DNA of 63,732 nucleotides from Acidobacteriota bacterium (lineage in GTDB: Bacteria > Acidobacteriota > Vicinamibacteria > Vicinamibacterales > UBA8438): NCBI GenBank assembly GCA_026708265.1, contig JAPOVI010000106.1, positions 1-63,732 on the forward strand. The letters run 5' to 3'. The position numbers and the translations under genes are program-made. The notes below the pieces were generated by a model. It saw only the letters and a list, made by a program, of their open reading frames with translations, searched no databases and had not been told where the DNA came from. Positions 46,846 through 56,289 of this stretch are shown here, piece by piece; the stretch's first letter is position 1; the number at the start of each line of letters is the position of its first letter.

Positions 46846-47178
46846 ATGTCCGGCGCGTCCGGCAAGCCATCCCCTCCCACCGCCAGTGCATGGGACAAGG
46901 CCGCCGTCTGGATTTCCGCCTCGGCGGCACTGCTGGCCGGGATCACATGGACGCTGGGGTTGCTCGGCGGCATCTTCGTCACGGAAGCAGAGATGCGTGA
47001 CGCACTGACGGCCACCGAAGCGGAACTGCGTGAGGCCCTGGCGGCCGCCGAGCAGCGCATCACGGGCGAGATCCGGGCCAACGCGCAACGCACGGACGCC
47101 CAAATGGAGGAGCTCCGCCGGTACATGGTGAACCACCTCGACCGCCAAGCCGCCGGCGCCCCGTCTGCCCCGGAGTAG
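46846..47178 (+). CDS. Small membrane coiled-coil protein, type A, copy 1
   Basis: 110 aa. A polar N-terminus (SGASGKPSPPTASAWDKAAV) precedes one membrane helix (ISASAALLAGITWTLGLLGG), then a coiled coil with 11-residue units (AEMRDALTAT, AELREALAAAE) and a basic/acidic helix (RITGEIRANAQRTDAQMEEL). GGAG lies 7 nt before the ATG. A GTG 42 nt upstream is also in frame and conserved in copy 2. No known family recognised. It is followed by type-B copy 1 after 39 nt. Confidence 0.7.
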   Translation: MSGASGKPSPPTASAWDKAAVWISASAALLAGITWTLGLLGGIFVTEAEMRDALTATEAELREALAAAEQRITGEIRANAQRTDAQMEELRRYMVNHLDRQAAGAPSAPE

Positions 47179-47217
47179 TGGAATCTACGCGCGCTGCCCG
47201 GCGGCCAGGTTGAAGGA

Positions 47218-47445
47218 ATGAGCCCCGACGTGATTGCGACGATGCTGACGGGCGCCGGCGTGCTGCTCGGCGTGTGGCGGATGGTCGAGAGCGTGCGTCG
47301 GGGCGTGGACGGCGTGCGTCGGGGCGTGGACGGCGTGCGTCGGGACGTGGACGGCGTGCGCCGCGACCTGACGGCCCAAATCGCTGCCGTGAACACCCGC
47401 ATCGACAGTATCCTGCTGTCGGACGGCGGCAGGAAGTCCACCTGA
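47218..47445 (+). CDS. Small membrane coiled-coil protein, type B, copy 1
   Basis: 75 aa. MSPDVIATMLTGAGVLLGVW is a short hydrophobic helix; residues about 25-52 are perfect 7-residue repeats (VRRGVDG, VRRGVDG, VRRDVDG, VRRDLTA); then QIAAVNTRIDSILL and a basic tail (GGRKST). AAGGA touches the ATG, an unusually short spacing. One heptad more than copy 2. Organisation (anchor plus coil) matches the other family members. Confidence 0.7.
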   Translation: MSPDVIATMLTGAGVLLGVWRMVESVRRGVDGVRRGVDGVRRDVDGVRRDLTAQIAAVNTRIDSILLSDGGRKST

Positions 47446-47606
47446 CGCCGGCCCCGCCGATCGCCACGGTGCCGACGGGCGCCGAGACGGTTCCTACGTC
47501 GCCTGCCAGGGGACTCACCCTGTGATACTCTGGACATAAGGTCGTGCTGCTCGCGACTCGCAACCGGAAGACCTGGAGACGCGACCGGAAGACCTGGAAA
47601 CCCGAG

Positions 47607-48005
47607 ATGTCCGACACGCCCGCCAAGCCATCCCCTCCCGCCGCCAGTGCATGGGACAAGGCCGCCGTCTGGACCTCCGCCTCGGCGGCACTGCTGGCCG
47701 GGATCACATTGGCGCTGGGGTTGCTCGGTGGCGTCTTCGTCACGGAAGTCGAGCTGCGTGAAGCTCTCACGGTCACCGAAGCCGAGCTGCGTGAAGCCCT
47801 GACGGCCACGGAAGCCGAGCTGCGTGAAGCCGTGACGGCCACGGAAGCCGAGCTGCGTGAAGCCCTGGCGGCCGCCGAGCAACGCATCACGGGCGAGATC
47901 CGCGCCAACACGCAACGGACGGACGCCCAGATGGAGGGGCTCCGCCGGTACATGGTGGACCACCTCGACCGCCAGTCCGCCGGCGCCCCGTCTGCCCCGA
48001 AGTAG
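47607..48005 (+). CDS. Small membrane coiled-coil protein, type A, copy 2
   Basis: 132 aa. Same build as copy 1 but with four 11-residue units instead of two (VELREALTVTE, AELREALTATE, AELREAVTATE, AELREALAAAE), which accounts exactly for the 22 extra residues. Membrane helix TSASAALLAGITLALGLLGG. The 33-bp DNA units are nearly identical, so the expansion is recent replication slippage or unequal exchange. Followed by type-B copy 2 after 31 nt. Confidence 0.7.
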   Translation: MSDTPAKPSPPAASAWDKAAVWTSASAALLAGITLALGLLGGVFVTEVELREALTVTEAELREALTATEAELREAVTATEAELREALAAAEQRITGEIRANTQRTDAQMEGLRRYMVDHLDRQSAGAPSAPK

Positions 48006-48036
48006 TGGAATCTACCCGGCGTCCAAGGCTGAAGGA

Positions 48037-48243
48037 ATGAGCTCCGACGTGATTGCGACCGTGCTGACGGGCGTCGGCGTGCTGGTCGGCGTGTGGCGGA
48101 TGGTCGAGAGCGTGCGTCGGGACGTGGACGGCGTGCGTCGGGACGTGGACGGCGTCCGTCGCGACCTGACCGCGCAAATCGCGGCCGTGAACACCCGCAT
48201 CGACAATATCCTGCTGTCGGACCGCGGCAGGAAGTCCACCTGA
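48037..48243 (+). CDS. Small membrane coiled-coil protein, type B, copy 2
   Basis: 68 aa. MSSDVIATVLTGVGVLVGVW, then heptads VRRDVDG, VRRDVDG, VRRDLTA and QIAAVNTRIDNILL, tail DRGRKST. It has one 21-bp repeat fewer than copy 1 and otherwise differs at only a few residues. It ends about 50 bp before a half-copy of the REP-like palindrome arm and the convergent HIT gene. Confidence 0.7.
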   Translation: MSSDVIATVLTGVGVLVGVWRMVESVRRDVDGVRRDVDGVRRDLTAQIAAVNTRIDNILLSDRGRKST

Positions 48244-48294
48244 CACCGGCCCCGCCGACCTGCGCGCCTCCGCCCCGGCCGATCTCCTGGGGCC

Positions 48295-48315
48295 GGGAGC
48301 TTGCGCCGCAGAACG
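48295..48315. repeat. Half-site of the REP-like palindrome
   Basis: gggagcttgcgccgcagaacg matches one arm of the palindromes at 36222 and 63568. The second arm is absent. It lies immediately after the HIT gene stop, again in a convergent 3'-3' gap. Confidence 0.6.
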
Positions 48316-48317
48316 CG

Positions 48318-48662
48318 CTACCCCGGCGGCCAGGTCAGGTCGCGGCCTGCCAGGAGGTGCAGGTGGATGTGGAAGACGGTCTGGCCCGCCGCCGCGTTGC
48401 AGTTGAAGACCGTCCGATAGCCGGCGTCGGCGTGGCCGAGGTCGCGCGCGATCGCCGCCGCCCGGCGCACCATCGCGCCGACCGTGGCATCGTCCTCCGC
48501 CGTCAGATCGTTGACGGTCGCGATGTGCTTGCGCGGGATCACGAGGACGTGGACCGGCGCCTGCGGGTTGAGGTCGTGGAAGGCCACCAGCGCGTCGTCC
48601 TCGTAGGCCTTGCGGGCGGGGATCGAGCCGTCGGCGATGCGGCAGAACAGGCAGTCTTCCAT
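48318..48662 (-). CDS. HIT-family (HINT-like) nucleotide hydrolase
   Basis: 114 aa. The histidine triad is TVFHIHLHLLAGRDL; the N-terminus MEDCLFCRIADGSIPA with CxxC is typical of HINT/PKCI-like proteins that hydrolyse purine nucleoside phosphoramidates. Located downstream of prfA-prmC on the same strand with a 23-nt gap, so probably co-transcribed. Confidence 0.95.
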   Translation of the reverse strand: MEDCLFCRIADGSIPARKAYEDDALVAFHDLNPQAPVHVLVIPRKHIATVNDLTAEDDATVGAMVRRAAAIARDLGHADAGYRTVFNCNAAAGQTVFHIHLHLLAGRDLTWPPG

Positions 48663-48685
48663 GTCGGCTCCCGGTCGGCGCCCGG

Positions 48686-49629
48686 TCAGCCTGCGGTCAG
48701 CTCCAGGCGAATGGCCGCCGCGCGGGGGATGCCGGCCAGGTCGCCGGCCACGTCGAGCAGCGTGAGCGCCGGCGCGGCCGCGACGAGCGCGCGCACCGTA
48801 TCCTCCTGCCCGGCCCCGAACTCGACCACGAGGTGCCCCCCCGCGGTCAGGTGCGCCGGCGCGGCGTCGACGAGCGCCCGCAGGGGGTCGAGGCCGTCGC
48901 GGCCCCCGTCGAGGGCCAGCCACGGCTCGTGGTCGCGCACCTCCGGGCTGAGCACCCTCGTCGCCGCCGACGGGACGTAGGGCAGGTTGGCGACGATGAG
49001 GTCCCAGCCCCGACCGCCCGCCCCGTCGCCGCCCGCCCCGTCGCCGCCCGCCTGCGCGTCGCCGCCCCCGCGTCCGGTCGGCGCGGCGGCGCGGAACCCG
49101 TCGAGGAGCGACGCCACCACCCAGCGGATCCGCTCCGCGACGCCGTTCGCGCGGGCGTTGCGCCGGGCCACGGCGATCGCGGCAGGGGAGAGGTCGGTGC
49201 CGACGACGCGCGCCGCCGGCAGCTCGTGGGCCAGGGCCACGGCCAGGCAACCCGACCCCGTGCCGACGTCGATGATCCGGAGCGCCGCTCCCCGCCGCGC
49301 CGCGACGAGGCGCAGCGACCACTCGACGATCAGCTCGGTCTCGGGCCGCGGCGTCAGCACCGCGGGCCCCACCTCGAACGTCAGGCCCCAGAACTCGCGC
49401 CGCCCCGTGATGGCGGAGACCGGCTCGCGCCCGGCCCGCCGCCCCACCAGCGCGCGGTAGTCCGCCGCGAAGCGGTCCGGCGGCGGCTCCCGGCGCCGGC
49501 TGAGATAGGTGGCCCGGTCCCAGCCGAGCGCGTGGCGCGCCAGCACCTCCGCGTCGCTGGCGGCGTTGTCGGGGCCGACGCCCGCCGTGACCAGTCGCCG
49601 ATGCGCCGCCCGCACCTCGTCGAGGACGG

Positions 49630-49633
<4 letters not shown>
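48686..49633 (-). CDS. prmC: Peptide chain release factor N5-glutamine methyltransferase
   Basis: 315 aa. Methylates the GGQ glutamine of release factors; encoded directly after prfA with an ATGA overlap, the classic pair. SAM-binding motif [15 protein letters not shown] and the PrmC-type [13 protein letters not shown] are intact. The catalytic NPPY motif reads NLPY ([10 protein letters not shown]), a conservative variant. A Gly/Ala insertion ([16 protein letters not shown]) just before it contains a short DNA repeat. Confidence 0.94.
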
Positions 49634-50709
<1,076 letters not shown>

Positions 50710-50872
50710 GGTTCACCCGCCGCGCCTGCCGCCGCCCGCCACAAGGGGGCTCCGGCCCCAGCCCGGCTCCTTTCCCGGGCTTTCGGGCTCGTCCCGAGCG
50801 TCAATCCTTCGACGCTCCAACGACCGGGCTTCAGCCGACGGGCTGCAACCGCCGAGCTGCAACCGCCGGGTG

Positions 50873-51118
50873 TCAACCACCTGACACGGGCGGCAGAAAG
50901 GCGATCTCGTCCCCTTCGGCGATGGCCGCGTCCATGCGGGCGTACTCTTCGTTCACCGCGGTGGACACGGCGCTCCGGTACTCGGCCAGCTCCGGGAACT
51001 CGCGCGCCAGGTCGTCCCACAGGCCGCCGGCCGTCGTGCCCGGCGGCAGCTCGCGCACCAGGGTCTCGGCGCCGGCAATCTCCCGCAGGCGGGCGAACAG
51101 GCGGACCGTCACGCGCAT
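50873..51118 (-). CDS. moaD: Molybdopterin synthase small subunit MoaD
   Basis: 81 aa ubiquitin-like sulfur carrier. It ends in the diglycine FLPPVSGG needed for thiocarboxylation; starts MRVTVRLFARLREIAGAE. Start lies inside the last 10 nt of moaE, so the two subunits are co-translated. Together they sulfurate precursor Z to molybdopterin. Confidence 0.95.
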   Translation of the reverse strand: MRVTVRLFARLREIAGAETLVRELPPGTTAGGLWDDLAREFPELAEYRSAVSTAVNEEYARMDAAIAEGDEIAFLPPVSGG

Positions 51119-51603
51119 GCGCGTCGGACGGCGGTCTCGCGCGCCTCGGCGTCGTCGGGGTCGGCGGTCGCCCCCTCGATCCAGACGTCGCCGCCCTCGA
51201 AGTACTCGTGCTTCCAGATGGGGGCGATCTGCTTGATGCGCTCGATGGCGTAGCGGCACGCCGCGAACGCCTCGGCGCGGTGGGGCGACGCGGCGGCGAT
51301 CGCGACGCTCGCCTCGCCGACGGCCAGCCGTCCCAGCCGGTGGTGGATGGCCAGGCGCGCGTCCGGCCAGCGCTCCCCGGCCTCGGCCGCGATCCGCTCG
51401 AAGGCCTTGACCGCCAGCGGCTCGTAGGCCTCGTACTCCAGCCGGTCCACCCGCCGCCCCTGGTTCCGGTCGCGGACCGTGCCGACGAACGACGCCACGG
51501 CCCCCGCCCCCGGCCCGCTGCCGTCGAACGCGGCGGTCACGATCGCCGCCAGCCGCCCCGGCTCGAGCGGCGCCGTCGTGACCGCAAACGCGCCCTCGAC
51601 CAT
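51109..51603 (-). CDS. moaE: Molybdopterin synthase large subunit MoaE
   Basis: 164 aa. Motifs ASFVGTVRDRNQGRRVDRLEYEAY, IHHRLGRLAVGEASVAIA, ACRYAIERIKQIAPIWKHE are diagnostic, with the catalytic lysines in the last segment. A TATACT box (51612-51617) ends 8 nt before the ATG without a ribosome binding site (leaderless pattern). Molybdenum cofactor fits with the formate dehydrogenase accessory gene fdhE nearby. Confidence 0.96.
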   Translation of the reverse strand: MVEGAFAVTTAPLEPGRLAAIVTAAFDGSGPGAGAVASFVGTVRDRNQGRRVDRLEYEAYEPLAVKAFERIAAEAGERWPDARLAIHHRLGRLAVGEASVAIAAASPHRAEAFAACRYAIERIKQIAPIWKHEYFEGGDVWIEGATADPDDAEARETAVRRACA

Positions 51604-51753
51604 CACCGTCGAGTATAGCAGCCGCCCCCGACCGGCCTGCCGGAGCGGCTGGCCCGCGGTCGTTCGGGGGACGACGTGCGCCGTTCTTCCGATTCGCGGC
51701 ACTGTCCCCGAGCGGCTCGTTCGCGTGCCTTCAGGTGAGGTAGACTCGAACAC

Positions 51754-51969
51754 TTGGACGCCCTTGCATTGCTCACCGCCGCCGCGTCCTTCTTCGCGGC
51801 GGCGGGCGTCCTCTTCAACGCCTGGCAGACGACGCGCGTCGAGGCGCGGCTGTCGAGCCGGATCGATCATCTGTCGAGCCAGATGGACCGCCTGTCGGGC
51901 CGGCTCGACTCCCTCGAATCGACCGTCCAGACGGTACTGACCGCGCTGGTTCAGCGGCGCGGCGACTGA
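51754..51969 (+). CDS. Small membrane coiled-coil protein (dispersed family, member 3)
   Basis: 71 aa from a TTG. MDALALLTAAASFFAAAGVL is a hydrophobic helix; then FNAWQTTRVEARLSSRI, heptads LSSQMDR, LSGRLDS, LESTVQT, and the tail VLTALVQRRGD, which matches the end of the 16650 protein. A TAGACT box ends 7 nt before the TTG, so the mRNA may start at the codon itself. It stands alone between the divergent moaE and the convergent SLC13-type gene. Confidence 0.6.
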   Translation: MDALALLTAAASFFAAAGVLFNAWQTTRVEARLSSRIDHLSSQMDRLSGRLDSLESTVQTVLTALVQRRGD

Positions 51970-52037
51970 CGGAGACGCGCCCCCCGGGCCGGCGGCCGCC
52001 GATCGGCGACCGCGCTTCTCACCCCGGCCGGACGCCG

Positions 52038-53471
52038 TCAGCCCACCGCGAACGCCTGCAGGGCGGGCACGAGGATCGTGCTCAGCACAACCACGACGAT
52101 CGACGTCAAAATCGTGACGACGACGCCGACGCGGAACATCGTGCCGAGCCCGACGGCGCCGGAGGCGAACGTCACGGCCACGACGCCGCTGGCCCAGGGG
52201 AGCGTCACCGCGTCGGCGGTGCCGGCGATGATGCGGGCGAGGACCGCGGCGTTGTAGCCGAGGGCGTCGGCGATCGGATAGAGCGTCGTGGAGATCGCCA
52301 CCGTCGCGGCCGGCCCGTTGGCCAACTGCGTCAGGAGCGGCGTCGCCAAGCCCGCCAGCCACGGCAGCGCCCCCGCGGTGACGTTGCCCGTGAGCAGGGC
52401 GGCCAGCCAGTCGGTCACCCCCACGCGGGCCAGCACGTCGGCCATGGCCATCCCGCCGAGCACCAGGAACAGCACGTTCCATCCGATGCCCTGCTGGACG
52501 TCCGCCGCTTCCAGGGTCGCCTTTCCGCGCTTCGCGTCCACCGGCAGCGCGAAGAGCAGCACCATGGCCACCGGGGGCACGTACCAGATGTCGAGGAACC
52601 CGATGGTGACGAACGTCGGGAGGATCCAGAGCACCAGCATCACGACCAGCACGAACAGGACGTTCTTCTCGCCCCGGCCCATCGGGCCCAGCCGCGCCAG
52701 CTCCCGCCGGAAGCGGGCGCGGTCGGGAATGGCCTGCACCTCCGGCGGCAGCATGAGCTTCAGCACGCCGTAGCACAGCGGGAGGTGGACCGCGGTGAGC
52801 ACGACGCCGGTCGACATCCACTGCGTGAAGGTGACGCTGTAGGCGGTCAACCGTTCCAGCAGGGCCAGGGTCACCGGGTTGTAGATGGCGCCCGCCGGGG
52901 TCGCCATGCCCCCCACGGTCGTGCCGTAGAGGACGGCCAGGCACGCCGCCGCCGCCATGCGCCCGGCCCCCGGCGACACCGAGCGGGCGATGGAGAGCGC
53001 GATCGGCGTCATCATCACGGCCACCGCGAGGTCGCTGACCACCGCGGACAGCACCGCGGACACCGTCATGATCGCCAGCAGGAGGCCGCCCCCGGAGCGC
53101 GCCACCCCCGGCAGGCACAGCGCGCCGAGGGCGATCCGCCGGGCCAGGCCGTGCTTGGCGACCGCGTGCCCGAACAGCATGACGCCCGCCAGGTAGGGCA
53201 GGATGACGTGGCCGTAGCGGGCGGCCACGTCGGCGACCGACATCCCCCCGCCGAGGGGCAGGAGCACGAACGGCAGGAAGCTGGTGACGGCCCAGGGCAC
53301 CGGCCTCGTGGCCCACCACGCCAGGACCCAGGCGAAGGCGCTGACGGCGAAGTGCGCATCCGGCGCGAGACCGACGAGCGGCGCGGCGCGAACGGCGGCG
53401 AACGCGGCCGGCCCCGCCGCGAGGCGTAGGCCCAGCCCCCTCCGGCCCGCAGAGCGGTCAACGTCCGGCAC
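52038..53471 (-). CDS. SLC13/DASS-type anion permease
   Basis: 477 aa, about 11-12 membrane helices. The family pattern is visible in two inverted halves: LSAVVSDLAVAVMMTPIALS with GTTVGGMATPAGAIYNPV, and TQLANGPAATVAISTTLYPI with TLPWASGVVAVTFASG. These correspond to the substrate/Na+ sites of di- or tricarboxylate, sulfate or phosphate transporters; the substrate is not predictable. The GTG start lies in a short duplicated segment derived from the 3' end of the neighbouring permease gene. Confidence 0.88.
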   Translation of the reverse strand: MPDVDRSAGRRGLGLRLAAGPAAFAAVRAAPLVGLAPDAHFAVSAFAWVLAWWATRPVPWAVTSFLPFVLLPLGGGMSVADVAARYGHVILPYLAGVMLFGHAVAKHGLARRIALGALCLPGVARSGGGLLLAIMTVSAVLSAVVSDLAVAVMMTPIALSIARSVSPGAGRMAAAACLAVLYGTTVGGMATPAGAIYNPVTLALLERLTAYSVTFTQWMSTGVVLTAVHLPLCYGVLKLMLPPEVQAIPDRARFRRELARLGPMGRGEKNVLFVLVVMLVLWILPTFVTIGFLDIWYVPPVAMVLLFALPVDAKRGKATLEAADVQQGIGWNVLFLVLGGMAMADVLARVGVTDWLAALLTGNVTAGALPWLAGLATPLLTQLANGPAATVAISTTLYPIADALGYNAAVLARIIAGTADAVTLPWASGVVAVTFASGAVGLGTMFRVGVVVTILTSIVVVVLSTILVPALQAFAVG

Positions 53472-53586
53472 GGTCCATCTCCGGGACTTCCACGCGCACC
53501 GTCAACATGTCGGCGTCCCCGCGGTGGCCTCAACGTCCGGCACGGTCCGCCCCCGGGACTTCCACGTGCACGGTCACGATGTCGGA
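53458..53586 (-). repeat. Duplicated 3' end of the NCS2 permease gene
   Basis: Segments 53458-53514 and 53530-53586 are imperfect direct repeats of about 57 bp. Read on the minus strand, the second encodes the real permease C-terminus (IVTVHVEVPGADRAGR, stop), the first encodes MLTVRVEVPEMDRAGR and a stop but has no gene body. The relic copy overlaps the first codons of the SLC13-type gene. Confidence 0.8.
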
Positions 53587-55260
53587 GTCGTGGAACTGCT
53601 GGTGGCGGACCGACGACGCGATGTGACGCAGCAGGCGCAGCGAGACCTCGCGCTCCGCCAGCACGTCGTCGGGCCGTTCCGCCAGCAGTCCCATCCGGTC
53701 CTGCAGGTTCTCCTCGCCGGCCGCGGCGACGAACTCGAGGACGGCGCCGCCGGCCTCCTTGCGGGCCTGCAGCAGCAGGCGGCGCCGCTCGCGCTCCTCC
53801 CGGCCCTCGTCCTGCCCGATCAGCGTCAGCAGCGTCTCCTCGGTGGCCGCGTCCAGCCGGTCGATCATCTTCTCACCCCAGCCGCTGCGGGACGCGAACG
53901 CGGCCAGAAACTCCCTGATCTTCGGCAACACGGCCAGGTCGAGGGCCACCTCGATGCGCCGGCGCCGCGGGGCCGTCGCTTCCACGAACAGGGTCAGGAG
54001 GATGGCCACGAGAGCGCCGGCGGTGATGCCGTTCTGCAGCAGGCCGCCCGCGAGCTCGGCCAGCAGATCGGGGAATATCAGGCCGTTCTGGCAACCAACG
54101 CCGATCCAGAAGGAGACCCCCGCAATCAGCCCCTTGCGGTAGTCGATCCCGCCCTGCACGACCTCCGTCATCCCGCGCGCGAAGGCCATTGCCAGCACCA
54201 CCGTCAAATAGGCGACGGCAACCGGGCTGGGTATCGCCAGGACCGCGGCGAGCAGCTTGGGCAGGAACGCCAGCGCGATCAGGAGGCCGCCGGCGGCGAT
54301 GCCCGCGCGGCGCGCCGCGACCCCCGTCAGCTCCACCGTCGGAACGCTGACGCCGATGGTCTGGGTCGGCATGATGCCGGCGACGCCCGACAGCAGCTTG
54401 CCGACGCCGTCCGCCGCCACCGCTCCCTCCACCGCCCGGTAGTCCACCGCCCGGGGTCGCCGCCACGACACGCGCTGGATGGAGACGGCGCCCGTGATCG
54501 TCTGGATGGCGCCGATGACGGCCACGAACACGAAGGCGGGCAGCAGCGCCACGAAACCCGGGCCGAGCTCGAGCTCGACGCCGGGCCAGGCGCCCTGCGG
54601 CAGACCGATCCAGGGAGCCCGGACGACGCGCTCGGGGTCGTAGAGTCCCAGCGCGCCGGCGACGCCGGTTCCGGCGACGACCCCGATGAGCGGAGCCCAC
54701 AGGCGCAGCGTCGCACCCCCCTTCAGGGAGATGCCGCTGATGACGAGAATCGTCGCCAGCGCGGCGAGGGGCGCGCCGAGCGCCCCCGTGCCGGGCGGCA
54801 CCGCGGTCAGCCGGCCGAAGACGACCGGCAGGACGGTGGCCGGCACCAGCATGTTGACGGTGCCGACGATGGTCGGCGTCAGCAGCCGCCGGAACAACGC
54901 CAGCCGCAGGGAGACGACGATGGTGACCAGCGCCGACGCGACGACCAGGGTCGCCAGCAGGGACGGCCCGCCCTCGGCCAGGGCGGCGGCGCAGACCCCG
55001 ATGAAGGCCACCGCGGGGCCCATCGTGAGCACGTATCCCGCGCCGACCCGGCCGAGCCTCACCGCCTGCAGCGCAGTGACGATGCCGCTGACGCCGACCG
55101 CGCTGAACACGGCCCAGGAGAGGTAGGCGTCGGTCCCGCCGGCGGCCCGGATCACGATCGTGGGGATCAGGACGATGCTGGCCAGCCCCAGAATGACGTG
55201 CTGCAGGCCGCAGCCGAGCGCGAGGGAGGCGGGAGGCTTCTCGTCAGCCTGGTAGCGCAT
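53530..55260 (-). CDS. NCS2 (xanthine/uracil-type) permease with extra C-terminal domain
   Basis: 576 aa. Residues 1-430 are a nucleobase/ascorbate transporter with about 14 helices (LQHVILGLASIVLIPTIVIR, AGIMPTQTIGVSVPTVELTG, FIGVCAAALAEGG). Residues about 440-576 are a soluble domain (LDLAVLPKIREFLAAFASRS, RLDAATEETLLTLIGQDE, LRLLRHIASSVRHQQFHDSD) that resembles a degenerate GHKL/anti-sigma-type ATPase; the N-box asparagine appears lost. Such a tail is not standard for uracil or xanthine permeases. ATG 55260 begins MRYQADEKPPASLALG. thiD is upstream on the same strand. Confidence 0.85.
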   Translation of the reverse strand: MRYQADEKPPASLALGCGLQHVILGLASIVLIPTIVIRAAGGTDAYLSWAVFSAVGVSGIVTALQAVRLGRVGAGYVLTMGPAVAFIGVCAAALAEGGPSLLATLVVASALVTIVVSLRLALFRRLLTPTIVGTVNMLVPATVLPVVFGRLTAVPPGTGALGAPLAALATILVISGISLKGGATLRLWAPLIGVVAGTGVAGALGLYDPERVVRAPWIGLPQGAWPGVELELGPGFVALLPAFVFVAVIGAIQTITGAVSIQRVSWRRPRAVDYRAVEGAVAADGVGKLLSGVAGIMPTQTIGVSVPTVELTGVAARRAGIAAGGLLIALAFLPKLLAAVLAIPSPVAVAYLTVVLAMAFARGMTEVVQGGIDYRKGLIAGVSFWIGVGCQNGLIFPDLLAELAGGLLQNGITAGALVAILLTLFVEATAPRRRRIEVALDLAVLPKIREFLAAFASRSGWGEKMIDRLDAATEETLLTLIGQDEGREERERRRLLLQARKEAGGAVLEFVAAAGEENLQDRMGLLAERPDDVLAEREVSLRLLRHIASSVRHQQFHDSDIVTVHVEVPGADRAGR

Positions 55261-55397
55261 ACCGGGAGCCCGTCGCTTCGCCTGGCCGCAGGTTCTCCCG
55301 GGCCGCGTCCGGGGACGGCAAGCGTGTGGGGCCGACCACGCGACGATTATCGCCGCGAACGACCGCAACTGCGAGCGCGGCCGCTCCCCTCGGCGGT

Positions 55398-56201
55398 TCA
55401 GGAGCCGCGCCGCTCTGCCCGCCGGAAGGGGTCCAGCACCCGGCCGGCCGGGCCCGCCGCGACGGCGTCGCGGAGCGCGCTGGCGACGAAGCGCTGGGCG
55501 TCGGCCGCCGCCTCGGCCACCGGCCGGCCGTGGGCGAGCGCGGCGGCGACCGCGGCCGCGAACGTGCAGCCGGTACCGTGGACCGTCAATCCGGTGACGC
55601 GCCGCGCGCGCAGCTCGACGACGTCGCTCCCGTCGAACAGCACGTCGACGGCGTGCCCGGCATCCTCTGCGAGGTGCCCCCCGGTGACGACGACGGCCCG
55701 CGGGCCGAGGCCGTGGATGCGCCGCGCCGCGTCGCGCGCATCCGCCGGCGACGCGATCGGCATGCCCGCCAGCCGCTCCGCCTCCTCCCGGTTCGGGGTG
55801 ACGACGTCGGCCCGCGGCAGGAGCTTGCGCACGAGGAGCTCGATCGCGTCGTCGTCGAGCAGGCGGTCGCCGAGCCCGCTCCGGAGCACCGGGTCGACGA
55901 CCAGGCGGGGGAGCGCCAGCCGCCCCGCGGCGGCGGCCACGACGTCGACGATGGCCGCCGTGGCCAGCATGCCGGTCTTCACCGCGGCCACGCCGGGACC
56001 GGCCGTCGCGGCCGCGATCTGCGCCTCGACGACCTCCGCCGGCACGGCGTGGCAGGCGGTCACGCCCCCGGCGTCCTGGGCCGTGACCGCGGTTACCGCG
56101 CACAGGCCGTGGACGCCGTGCGCGGCGAAGGTCCTGAGGTCGGCCTGGATGCCGGCGCCCCCGCTGGAGTCGCTGCCGGCGATGGTGAGGGCCGCGGTCA
56201 T
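55398..56201 (-). CDS. thiD: Hydroxymethylpyrimidine/phosphomethylpyrimidine kinase
   Basis: 267 aa. Phosphorylates HMP-P in thiamine synthesis. N-terminal LTIAGSDSSGGAGIQADLRT and C-terminal LTVHGTGCTFAAAVAAALAH (with the catalytic Cys/anion hole) are diagnostic of the ribokinase-like ThiD family. No thiE or thiC is adjacent and no TPP riboswitch was recognised upstream. A gap of 137 bp separates it from the permease gene. Confidence 0.95.
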   Translation of the reverse strand: MTAALTIAGSDSSGGAGIQADLRTFAAHGVHGLCAVTAVTAQDAGGVTACHAVPAEVVEAQIAAATAGPGVAAVKTGMLATAAIVDVVAAAAGRLALPRLVVDPVLRSGLGDRLLDDDAIELLVRKLLPRADVVTPNREEAERLAGMPIASPADARDAARRIHGLGPRAVVVTGGHLAEDAGHAVDVLFDGSDVVELRARRVTGLTVHGTGCTFAAAVAAALAHGRPVAEAAADAQRFVASALRDAVAAGPAGRVLDPFRRAERRGS

Positions 56202-56289
56202 GAGCGCGAGAGATCGGTCGCCGCCCGAGCGGGGCGCCGCGTTCCGGTCGCGCGGATCGTCGCGGGCCCGCCGTCGCCGCGGGCCCGGG

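Larger units (their letters stand above)
46705..48243 (+). repeat. Tandem duplication of a two-gene unit (A-B, A-B)
   Basis: Unit 1 (about 46718-47456) and unit 2 (about 47457-48243) are direct repeats of about 740-790 bp. Each begins with a relic of gene B (gatcgccacggtgc), then ccctgtgatac(g/t)ctggacat, gene A and gene B. Unit 2 is longer mainly because gene A has gained two 33-bp repeats, while gene B in unit 1 has one more 21-bp repeat. Sequence identity is high but with scattered changes, so the duplication is not brand new. Confidence 0.85.

Noticed and set aside
46705..48243. Tandem small genes considered as a phage lysis (holin/spanin) cassette
   Set aside because: No endolysin, integrase or other phage gene is near; the genes are flanked by a HAD phosphatase and a HIT protein, and relatives of the proteins occur singly elsewhere in the window.
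46705..48243. 21- and 33-bp repeats considered as a CRISPR array
   Set aside because: The repeats are contiguous with no spacers and keep the reading frame of coiled-coil proteins.
55261..56289. TPP riboswitch near thiD
   Set aside because: The upstream region of thiD (56202-56289) is short and lacks the conserved CUGAGA and ACCUGA segments.
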